DNA of 64,000 nucleotides from Hydractinia symbiolongicarpus (taxonomy: Eukaryota; Cnidaria; Hydrozoa; Anthoathecata; Hydractiniidae): NCBI RefSeq assembly GCF_029227915.1, contig NC_079887.1:434001-498000 (forward strand), given 5' to 3'. Both the position numbers and the translations under genes were made by a program. Shown here piece after piece: positions 35,396 through 46,099 of the stretch. Under the pieces are notes generated by a model. The model searched no databases, was not told where the DNA came from, and saw only the letters and a list, made by a program, of their open reading frames with translations. Position 1 is the stretch's first letter. Each line of letters starts with the position of its first letter.

Positions 35396-38300
35396 GTTTA
35401 CTCCCTGGGTACTTTCTTTGTATACTTTTGACTATACGGGCCGAGTCCGGGATTTAGGGAAATCGCAGGTTTTCGTTTGCCGGCGATTAAACTGCTTTTA
35501 TTCAGCGTCTCATCAAAAATGAAAACATTTTTGAAAACTACAAGTCTCATGCGTTTTAGTGGTGAAAAAATAAATTAAAAAATCGTTCTGGAAATGAGTT
35601 TACTCCCTGGGTACTTTCTTTGTAAACTTTTGACTATACGGGCCAAGCCGGGATTTACGGGAAATCGCGGGATTTCGTTTGCCGGCGATTAAACTTCTTT
35701 TATTCAGCGTCTCATCAAAAATAAAAACATTTTTAAAAACTACAAGTCTTATGCGTTTTAGTGGTGAAAAAATAATTCAAAAAATCGTTCTGGAAATGAG
35801 TTTACTCACAGGGTACTTTCTTTGTATACATTCGACTATACGTGCCAAGCCTTGGATTTACGGGAAATCGCGGGTTTTCGTTTGCCGGCGATTAAACTTC
35901 TTTTATTCAGCGTCTTATCAAAAATGAAAACATTTTTGAAAACTACAAGTCTTATGCGTTTTAGTGGTGAAAAAATAATTTAAAAAATCGTTCTGGAAAT
36001 GAGTTTACTCCCTGGGTACTTTCTTTGTATACTTTTGACTATACGGGCCAAGTCCGGGATTTAGGGAAATCGCAGGTTTTCGTTTGTCGGCAATTAAACT
36101 GCTTTTATTCAGCGTCTCATCAAAAATGAAAACATTTTTGAAAACTACAAGTCTCATGCGTTTTTGTGGTGAAAAAATAATTTAAAAAATCGTTCGGGAA
36201 ATGAGTTTTTCTCCCTGGCTACTTTCTTTGTAAACTTTTGACTATACGGGCCAAGCCGGGATTTACGGGAAATCGCGGGATTTCGTTTGCCGGCGATTAA
36301 ACTTCTTTTATTCAGCGTCTCATCAAAAATGAAAACATTTTTAAAAACTACAAGTCTTATGCGTTTTAGTGGTGAAAAAATAATTCAAAAAATCGGTCTG
36401 GAAATGAGTTTACTCACAGGGTACTTTCTTTGTATACATTCGACTATACGTGCCAAGCCCGGGATTTACGGGAAATCGCGGGTTTTCGTTTGCCGGCGAT
36501 TAAACTTCTTTTATTCAGCGTCTCATCAAAAATGAAAACATTTTTGAAAACTACAAGGCTCATGCGTTTAGTGGTGAAAAAATAATTTAAAAAATCGTTC
36601 GGGAAATGAGTTTACTCCCTGGGTACTTTCTTTGTATACTTTTGACTATACGGGCCGAGTCCGGGATTTACGGGAAATCGCGGATTTTCGTTTGCCGGCG
36701 ATTAAGCTTCTTTTATTCAGCGTCCCATCAAATACAAAAATATTTTTGAAAACTACAAGTCTCATGCGTTTAGTGGTAAAAAAATAATATAAAAAATCGT
36801 TCGGGAAATGAGTTTACTCCCTGGGTACTTTCTTTGTATACTTTTGACTATACGGGCCAAGCCGGGATTTACGGGAAATCGCGGGTTTTCGTTTGCCGGC
36901 GATTAAACTTCTTTTATTCAGCGTCTCATCAAAAATGAAAACATTTTTAAAAACTACAAGTCTTATGCGTTTTAGTGGTGAAAAAATAATTTAAAAAATC
37001 GTTCTGGAAATGAGTTTACTCCCTGGGTACTTTCTTTGTATACTTTTGACTATACGGGCCAAGCCCGGGATTTACGGGAAATCGCGGATTTTCGTTTTTC
37101 GGCGATTAAACCTCTTTCATTAAGCGTCTCATCAAAAATGAAAACATTTTTGAAAACTACAAGTCTCATGCGTTTTAGTGGTGAAAAAAAATTTAAAAAA
37201 TCGTTCGGGAAATGAGTTTACTCCCTGGGTACTTTCTATGTATACATTCGACTATACCGGCCAAGCCCCGGATTTACGGGAAAACGCGGGATTTAGTTTG
37301 CCGGCGATTAAACCTCTTTCATTAAGCGTCTCATCAAAAATGAAAACGTTTTTGAAAACTACAAGTCTTATGCGTTTTAGTGGTGAAAAAATAATTTAAA
37401 AAATCGTTCGGGAAATGAGTTTACTCCCTGGGTACTTTCTTTGTATAATTTTGACTATACGGGCCGAGTCCGGGATTTATGGGAAATTGCGGATTTTCGT
37501 TTGCCGGCGATTAAACTTCTTTTATTCAGCGTCCCATCAAATATGAAAATATTTTTGAAAACTACAAGTCTCATGCGTTTAGTGGTAATAAAATAATATA
37601 AAAAATCGTTCGGGAAATGAGTTTACTCCCTCGGTACTTTCTTTGTATACTTTTGATTATACGGGCCAAGCCCGGGATTTAGGGAAATCGCAGGTTTTCG
37701 TTTGCCGGCAATTAAACTGCTTTTATTCAGCGTCTCATCAAAAATGAAAACATTTTTGAAAACTACAAGTCTTATGCGTTTTAGTGGTGAAAAAATAATT
37801 TAAAAAATCGTTCGGGAAATGAGTTTACTCCCTGGGTACTTTCTTTGTATACTTTTGACTATACGAGCCACGCCGGGATTTACGGGAAATCGCGGGTTTT
37901 CGTTTGCTGGCGATTAAACTTCTTTTATTCAGCGTCTCCTCAAAAATGAAAACATTTTTAAAAACTACAAGTCTCATGGGCTTTAGTGGTGAAAAAATAA
38001 TTTAAAAAATCCTTCTGGAAATGAGTTTACTCACAGGGTACTTTCTTTGTATACATTCGACTATACGTGCCAAGCCCGGGATTTACGGGAAATCGCGGGT
38101 TTTTGTTTGCCGGCGATTAAACTTCTTTTATTCAGCGTCTCATCAAAAATGAAAACATTTTTGAAAACTACAAGTCTCATGCGTTTTAGTGGTGAAAAAA
38201 TAATTTAAAAAATCGTTCGGGAAATGAGTTTTTCTCCCTGGGTACTTTCTTTGTAAACTTTTGACTATACGGGCCAAGCCGGGATTTACGGGAAATCGCG

Positions 38301-39640
38301 GGATTTCGTTTGCCGGCGATTAAACTTCTTTTATTCAGCGTCTCATCAAAAATGAAAACATTTTTAAAAACTACAAGTCTTATGCGTTTTAGTGGTGAAA
38401 AAATAATTCAAAAAATCGGTCTGGAAATGAGTTTACTCACAGGGTACATTCTTTGTATACATTCGACTATACGTGCCAAGCCCGGGATTTACGGGAAATC
38501 GCGGGTTTTCGTTTGCCGGCGATTCAACTTCTTTTATTCAGCGTCTCATCAAAAATGAAAACATTTTTAAAAACTACAAGTCTTATGCGTTTTAGTGGTG
38601 AAAAAATAATTCAAAAAATCGGTCTGGAAATGAGTGTACTCACAGGGTACTTTCTTTGTATACATTCGACTATACGTGCCAAGCCCGGGATTTACGGGAA
38701 ATCGCGGGTTTTCGTTTGCCGGCGATTAAACTTCTTTTATTCAGCGTCTCATCAAAAATGAAAACATTTTTGAAAACTACAAGGCTCATGCGTTTAGTGG
38801 GTAAAAAATAATTTAAAAAATCGTTCGGGAAATGAGTTTACTCCCTGGGTACTTTCTTTGTATACTTTTGACTATACGGGCCGAGTCCGGGATTTACGGG
38901 AAATCGCGGATTTTCGTTTGCCGGCGATTAAACTTCTTTTATTCAGCGTCCCATCAAATATAAAAATATTTTTGAAAACTACAAGTCTCATGCGTTTAGT
39001 GGTAAAAAAATAATATAAAAAATCGTTCGGGAAATGAGTTTACTCCCTGGGTACTTTCTTTGTATACTTTTGACTATACGGGCCAAGCCAGGATTTACGG
39101 GAAATCGCGGGTTTTTGTTTGCCGGCGATTAAACTTCTTTTATTCAGCGTCTCATCAAAAATGAAAACATTTTTAAAAACTACAAGTCTCATGCGTTTTA
39201 GTGGTGAAAAAAAATTTAAAAAATCGTTCGGGAAATGAGTTTACTCCCTGGGTACTTTCTTTGTATACATTCGACTATACCGGCCAAGCCCCGGATTTAC
39301 GGGAAAACGCGGGATTTAGTTTGCCGGCGAATAAACCTCTTTCATTAAGCGTCTCATCAAAAATGAAAACGTTTTTGAAAACTACAAGTCTTATGCGTTT
39401 TAGTGGTGAAAAAATAATTTAAAAAATCGTTCGGGAAATGAGTTTACTCCCTGGGTACTTTCTTTGTATAATTTTGACTATACGGGCCGAGTCCGGGATT
39501 TATGGGAAATTGCGGATTTTCGTTTGCCGGCGATTAAACTTCTTTTATTCAGCGTCTCATCAAAAATGAAAACATTTTTAAAAACTACAAGTCTCATGCG
39601 TTTTAGTGGTGAAAAAAATTTAAAAAATCGTTCGGGAAAT
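35396..39640 (+). repeat. 2,023-bp decamer duplication, two copies
   Basis: GAGTTTTTCTCCCTGG at about 36,204 and 38,227, and the long-frame monomers at 37,178 and 39,201, are 2,023 bp apart (ten monomers minus 7 bp). Between these anchors the second copy has an extra CGACTATACGTGCC monomer (about 38,656) but lacks one CTCTTTCATTAAGCG monomer near 37,110. A gain and a loss cancel out. The block includes the divergent CCAAGCCCCGGATT subfamily (37,262; 39,285). Confidence 0.83.
38143..38164. repeat. Example of the conserved 9-bp dyad in the monomer
   Basis: TCAAAAATG, four A bases, then CATTTTTGA: the two outer parts are exact reverse complements (9-bp stem, 4-nt loop). In the left arm the same element reads TCAAAAATG, TTTT, CATTTTTGA (for example 1,345-1,366). 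It occurs once per monomer through most of the array. Many copies have CATTTTTAA, which shortens the stem to 8 bp. It could be a protein-binding dyad or simply a fixed property of the founding monomer; the sequence alone cannot decide. Confidence 0.85.
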
Positions 39641-40660
39641 GAGTTTACTCCCTGGGTACTTTCTTTGTATACATTCGACTATACCGGCCTAGCCCCGGAT
39701 TTACGGGAAAACGCGGGATTTAGTTTGCCGGCGATTAAACCTCTTTCATTAAGCGTCTCATCAAAAATGAAAACGTTTTTGAAAACTACAAGTCTTATGC
39801 GTTTTAGTGGTGAAAAAATAATTTAAAAAATCGTTCGGGAAATGAGTTTACTCCCTGGGTACTTTTTTGTATAATTTTGACTATACGGGCCGAGTCCGGG
39901 ATTTATGGGAAATTGCGGATTTTCGTTTGCCGGCGATTAAACTTCTTTTATTCAGCGTCCCATCAAATATGAAAATATTTTTGGAAACTACAAGTCTCAT
40001 GCGTTTAGTGGTAAAAAAATAATATAAAAAATCGTTCGGGAAATGAGTTTACTCCCTCGGTACTTTCTTTGTATACTTTTGATTATACGGGCCAAGCCCG
40101 GGATTTAGGGAAGTCTTATGCGTTTTAGTGGTGAAAAAATAATTTAAAAAATCGTTCGGGAAATGAGTTTACTCCCTGGGTACTTTCTTTGTATACATTC
40201 GACTATACCGGCCTAGCCCCGGATTTACGGGAAAACGCGGGATTTAGTTTGCCGGCGATTAAACCTCTTTCATTAAGCGTCTCATCAAAAATGAAAACGT
40301 TTTTGAAAACTACAAGTCTTATGCGTTTTAGTGGTGAAAAAATAATTTAAAAAATCGTTCGGGAAATGAGTTTACTCCCTGGGTACTTTCTTTGTATAAT
40401 TTTGACTATACGGGCCGAGTCCGGGATTTATGGGAAATTGCGGATTTTCGTTTGCCGGCGATTAAACTTCTTTTATTCAGCGTCCCATCAAATATGAAAA
40501 TATTTTTGGAAACTACAAGTCTCATGCGTTTAGTGGTAAAAAAATAATATAAAAAATCGTTCGGGAAATGAGTTTACTCCCTCGGTACTTTCTTTGTATA
40601 CTTTTGATTATACGGGCCAAGCCCGGGATTTAGGGAAGTCTTATGCGTTTTAGTGGTGAA
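39641..40660 (+). repeat. 525-bp duplication carrying a shortened monomer
   Basis: CCGGCCTAGCCCCGG at 39,684 and 40,208, TTTTTGGAAACTAC near 39,979 and 40,504, and the deletion junction at 40,108 and 40,633 are all 524-525 bp apart. The unit is two full monomers plus one of about 120 bp. The identical deletion in both copies shows that the deletion came first and the block was copied afterwards. The 1-bp spacing difference comes from GTACTTTTTTGTATAATT in the first copy. Confidence 0.88.
40060..40180 (+). repeat. Shortened monomer, first copy (deletion of about 82 bp)
   Basis: CCCGGGATTTAGGGAA (ends about 40,112) joins directly to GTCTTATGCGTTTTAG. The intact relatives at about 37,675 and 42,165 have about 82 more bases here, from ATCGCAGG to ACTACAA. 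The deletion removes GCCGGC and the whole conserved dyad. AA is present at both edges, so the break has short microhomology. Confidence 0.87.
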
Positions 40661-40700
40661 AAAATAATTTAAAAAATCGTTCGGGAAATGAGTTTACTCC
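40585..40700 (+). repeat. Shortened monomer, second copy (same deletion)
   Basis: The junction TTTAGGGAAGTCTTATGCG is repeated at about 40,629 with the same endpoints as at 40,104. It is followed by a different monomer type (CTTTTGACTATACGGGCC instead of CATTCGACTATACCGGCC), which marks the right end of the 525-bp duplication. Confidence 0.87.
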
Positions 40701-43700
40701 CTGGGTACTTTCTTTGTATACTTTTGACTATACGGGCCAAGCCGGGATTTACGGGAAATCGCGGGTTTTCGTTTGCTGGCGATTAAACTTCTTTTATTCA
40801 GCGTCTCCTCAAAAATGAAAACATTTTTAAAAACTACAAGTCTCATGGGCTTTAGTGGTGAAAAAATAATTTAAAAAATCCTTCTGGAAATGAGTTTACT
40901 CACAGGGTACTTTCTTTGTATACATTCGACTATACGTGCCAAGCCCGGGATTTACGGGAAATCGCGGGTTTTCGTTTGCCGGCGATTAAACTTCTTTTAT
41001 TCAGCGTCTCATCAAAAATGAAAACATTTTTGAAAACTACAAGTCTCATGCGTTTTAGTGGTGAAAAAATAATTTAAAAAATCGTTCGGGAAATGAGTTT
41101 ACTCTCTGGGTACTTTCTTTGTATACTTTTGACTATATGGGCCGAGTCCGGGATTTACGGGAAATCGCGGATTTTCGTTTGCCGGCGATTAAACTTCTTT
41201 TTTTCAGCGTCCCATCAAATATGAAAACATTTTTGAAAACTACAAGTCTCATGCGTTTAGTAGTAAAAAAATAATATAAAAAATCGTTCGGGAAATGAGT
41301 TTACTACCTGCGTACTTTCTTTGTATACTTTTGACTATACGGGCCAAGCCCGGGATTTACGGGAAATCGCGGGCTTTCGTTTGCCAGCGATTAAACTTCT
41401 TTTATTCAGCGTCTCATTAAAAATGAAAACATTTTTAAAAACTACAAGTCTTATGCGTTTTAGTGGTGAAAAAATAATTTACAAAATCGTTCTGGAAATG
41501 AGTTTACTCCCTGGGTACTTTCTTTGTATACTTTTGACTATAAGGGCCGAGTCCGGGATTTAGGGAAATAGCAGGTTTTCGTTTGCCGGCGATTAAACTG
41601 CTTTTATTTAGCGTCTCATCAAAAATGAAAACATTTTTGATAACTACAATTCTCATGCGTTTTAGTGGTGAAAAAATAATTTAAAAAATCGTTCTGGAAA
41701 TGAGTTTACTCACAGGGTACTTTCTTTGTATGCATTCGACTATACGGGCCAAGCCCGGGATTTACGGGAAATCGCGGATTTTCGTTTTTCGGCGATTAAA
41801 CCTCTTTCATTAAGCGTCTCATCAAAAATGAAAACATTTTTGAAAACTACAAGTCTCATGCGTTTTAGTGGTGAAAAAAAATTTAAAAAATCGTTCGGGA
41901 AATGAGTTTACTCCCTGGGTACTTTCTTTGTATACCTTCGACTATACCGGCCAAGCCCCGGATTTACGGGAAAACGCGGGATTTAGTTTGCCGGCGATTA
42001 AACCTCTTTCATTAAGCGTCTCATCAAAAATGAAAACGTTTTTGAAAACTACAAGTCTTATGCGTTTTAGTGGTAAAAAAATAATATAAAAAATCGTTCG
42101 GGAAATGAGTTTACTCCCTCGGTACTTTCTTTGTATACTTTTGATTATACGGGCCAAGCCCGGGATTTAGGGAAATCGCAGGTTTTCGTTTGCCGGCGAT
42201 TAAACTGCTTTTATTCAGCGTCTCATCAAAAATGAAAACATTTTTGAAAACTACAAGTCTTATGCGTTTTAGTGGTGAAAAAATAATTTAAAAAATCGTT
42301 CGGGAAATGAGTTTACTCCCTGGGTACTTTCTTTGTATACTTTTGACTATACGGGCCAAGCCGGGATTTACGGGAAATCGCGGGTTTTCGTTTGCTGGCG
42401 ATTAAACGTCTTTTATTCAGCGTCTCCTCAAAAATGAAAACATTTTTAAAAACTACAAGTCTCATGGGCTTTAGTGGTGAAAAAATAATTTAAAAAATCC
42501 TTCTGGAAATGAGTTTACTCACAGGGTACTTTCTTTGTATACATTCGACTATACGTGCCAAGCCCGGGATTTACGGGAAATCGCGGGTTTTCGTTTGCCG
42601 GCGATTAAACTTCTTTTATTCAGCGTCTCATCAAAAATGAAAACATTTTTGAAAACTACAAGTCTCATGCGTTTTAGTGGTGAAAAAATAATTTAAAAAA
42701 TCGTTCGGGAAATGAGTTTACTCTCTGGGTACTTTCTTTGTATACTTTTGACTATATGGGCCGAGTCCGGGATTTACGGGAAATCGCGGATTTTCGTTTG
42801 CCGGCGATTAAACTTCTTTTTTTCAGCGTCCCATCAAATATGAAAACATTTTTGAAAACTACAAGTCTCATGCGTTTAGTAGTAAAAAAATAATATAAAA
42901 AATCGTTCGGGAAATGAGTTTACTACCTGCGTACTTTCTTTGTATACTTTTGACTATACGGGCCAAGCCCGGGATTTACGGGAAATCGCGGGCTTTCGTT
43001 TGCCGGCGATTAAACTTCTTTTATTCAGCGTCTCATTAAAAATGAAAACATTTTTAAAAACTACAAGTCTTATGCGTTTTAGTGGTGAAAAAATAATTTA
43101 CAAAATCGTTCTGGAAATGAGTTTACTCCCTGGGTACTTTCTTTGTATACTTTTGACTATAAGGGCCGAGTCCGGGATTTAGGGAAATAGCAGGTTTTCG
43201 TTTGCCGGCGATTAAACTGCTTTTATTTAGCGTCTCATCAAAAATGAAAACATTTTTGATAACTACAATTCTCATGCGTTTTAGTGGTGAAAAAATAATT
43301 TAAAAAGTCGTTCGGGAAATGAGTTTACTCCCTGGGTACTTTCTTTGTATACTTTTGACTATACGTGCCAAGCCCGGGATTTACGGGAAATCGCGGGTTT
43401 TCGTTTGCCGGCGATTAAACTCCTTTTATTCAGCATCTCATCAAAAATGAAAACATTTTTGAAAACTACAAGTCTCATGCGTTTTAGTGGTGAAAAAATA
43501 ATTTTGAAAAATCGTTCGGGAAATGAGTTTACTCTCTGGGTACTTTCTTTGTATACTTTTGACTATACGGGCCGGGTCCGGGATTTACGGGAAATCGCAG
43601 ATTTTCGTTTGCCGGCGATTAAACTTCTTTTTTTCAGCGTCCCATCAAATATGAAAACATTTTTGAAAACTACAAGTCTCATGCGTTTAGTAGTAAAAAA

Positions 43701-44119
43701 ATAATATAAAAAATCGTTCGGGAAATGAGTTTACTACCTGCGTACTTTCTTTGTATACTTTTGACTATACGGGCCAAGCCCGGGATTTACGGGAAATCGC
43801 GGGCTTTCGTTTGCCGGCGATTAAACTTCTTTTATTCAGCGTCTCATTAAAAATGAAAACATTTTTAAAAACTACAAGTCTTATGCGTTTTAGTGGTGAA
43901 AAAATAATTTACAAAGTCGTTCTGGAAATGAGTTTACTCCCTGGGTACTTTCTTTGTATACTTTTGACTATAAGGGCCGAGTCCGGGATTTAGGGAAATA
44001 GCAGGTTTTCGTTTGCCGGCGATTAAACTGCTTTTATTTAGCGTCTCATCAAAAATGAAAACATTTTTGATAACTACAATTCTCATGCGTTTTATTGGTG
44101 AAAAAATAATTTAAAAAGT
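40661..44119 (+). repeat. 1,619-bp and 811-bp duplications
   Basis: The interval 40,740-41,690 recurs at +1,619 bp (eight monomers minus 5 bp): CGTTTGCTGGCG at about 40,771 and 42,390, and TTTACTACCTGCGTAC at 41,300 and 42,919. A tetramer of 811 bp then repeats from about 42,900: TTTACTACCTGCGTAC again at 43,730, and GCATCTCATCAAAAATG at 43,433 and 44,244. Variants include TGATAACTACAATTCTC and AATTTACAAAATCG. No unique sequence is seen. Confidence 0.85.
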
Positions 44120-46099
44120 CGTTCGGGAAATGAGTTTACTCCCTGGGTACTTTCTTTGTATACTTTTGACTATACGTGCCAAGCCCGGGATTTACGGGAA
44201 ATCGCGGGTTTTCGTTTGCCGGCGATTAAACTCCTTTTATTCAGCATCTCATCAAAAATGAAAACATTTTTGAAAACTACAAGTCTCATGCGTTTTAGTG
44301 GTGAAAAAATAATTTTGAAAAATCGTTCGGGAAATGAGTTTACTCTCTGGGTACTTTCTTTGTATACTTTTGACTATACGGGCCGGGTCCGGGATTTACG
44401 GGAAATCGCGGATTTTCGTTTGCCGGCGATTAAACTTCTTTTTTTCAGCGTCCCATCAAATATGAAAATATTTTTGAAAACTACAAGTCTCATGCGTTTA
44501 GTGGTAAAAAAATAATATAAAAAATCGTTCGGGAAATGAGTTTACTACCTGGGTACTTTCTTTGTATACTTTTGACTATACGGGCCAAGCCCGGGATTTA
44601 GGGAAATCGCAGGTTTTCGTTTGCCGGCGATTAAACTGCTTTTATTTAGCGTCTCATGAAAAATGAAAACATTTTTGAAAACTACAAGTCTCATGCGTTT
44701 TAGTGGTGAAAAAATAATTTAAAAAATCGTTCGGGAAATGAGTTTACTCCCTGGGTACTTTCTTTGTATACTTTTGACTATACGGGCCAAGCCGGGATTT
44801 ACGGGAAATCGCGGGTTTTCGTTTGCCGGCGATTAAACTTCTTTTATTCAGCGTCTCATCAAAAATGAAAACATTTTTAAAAACTACAAGTCTCATGGGC
44901 TTTAGTGGTGAAAAAATAATTTAAAAAATCCTTCTGGAAATGAGTTTACTCACAGGGTACTTTCTTTGTATACTTTTGACTATACGGGCCAAGCCCGGGA
45001 TTTACGGGAAATCGCGGGCTTTCGTTTGCCGGCGATTAAACTTCTTTTATTCAGCGTCTCATTAAAAATGAAAACATTTTGGAAAACTACAAGTCTCATG
45101 CGTTTTAGTGGTGAAAAAATAATTTAAAAAATCGTTCGGGAAATGAGTTTACTTCCTGGGTACTTTCTTTGTATACTTTTGACTATACGGGCCAAGCCGG
45201 GATTTACGGGAAATCGCGGGTTTTCGTTTGCCGGCGATTAAACTGCTTTTATTCAGCGTCTCATCAAAAATGAAAACATTTTTGAAAACTACAAGTCTCA
45301 TGCGTTGTAGTGGTGAAAAAATAATTTAAAAAATCGTTCGGGAAATGAGTTTACTTCCTGGGTACTTTCTTTGTATACTTTTGACTATACGGGCCGAGCC
45401 GGGATTTACTGGAAATCGCGGGTTTTCGTTGGCCGGCGATTAAAGTTCTTTTATTCAGCGTCTCATCAAAAATGAAAACATTTTTAAAAACTACAAGTCT
45501 CATGGGCTTTCGTGGTGAAAAAATAATTTAAAAAATCCTTCTGGAAATGAGTTTACTCACAGGGTACTTTCTTTGTATACTTTTGACTATACGGGCCAAG
45601 CCCGGGATTTACGGGAAATCGCGGGCTTTCGTTTGCCGGCGATTAAACTTCTTTTATTCAGCGTCTCATTAAAAATGAAAACATTTTGGAAAACTACAAG
45701 TCTCATGCGTTTTAGTGGTGAAAAAATAATTTAAAAAATCGTTCGGGAAATGAGTTTACTTCCTGGGTACTTTCTTTGTATACTTTTGACTATACGGGCC
45801 AAGCCGGGATTTACGGGAAATCGCGGGTTTTCGTTTGCCGGCGATTAAACTGCTTTTATTCAGCGTCTCATCAAAAATGAAAACATTTTTGAAAACTACA
45901 AGTCTCATGCGTTGTAGTGGTGAAAAAATAATTTAAAAAATCGTTCGGGAAATGAGTTTACTTCCTGGGTACTTTCTTTGTATACTTTTGACTATACGGG
46001 CCGAGCCGGGATTTACTGGAAATCGCGGGTTTTCGTTGGCCGGCGATTAAAGTTCTTTTATTCAGCGTCTCATCAAAAATGAAAACATTTTTAAAAACT
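44120..46099 (+). repeat. 607-bp trimer domain, re-copied at +2,632
   Basis: CATTTTGGAAAACTAC at about 45,076 and 45,683, and GGTTTTCGTTGGCCGGCG at 45,421 and 46,028, are 607 bp apart. In addition, 44,120-45,395 matches 46,752-48,027 at +2,632 bp (thirteen monomers minus 7 bp). The second comparison ends where GCGTTGTAGTGG in one copy is GCGTTTTAGTGG in the other. The trimer lies across the end of the larger duplication, so the 2,632-bp event and the trimer event overlap in age. Confidence 0.83.

Noticed and set aside
39464-39826. The longest open frame (120 codons) and dozens of 60-119-codon frames on both strands as possible small genes
   Set aside because: They are the satellite itself read in one frame. 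Starts are mostly TTG or GTG, or an ATG inside the monomer (AAATGAGTTTAC). The same peptide recurs with the monomer, 203 is not a multiple of three, and indels between copies break the frame. There is no promoter, no codon pattern and no recognisable domain.
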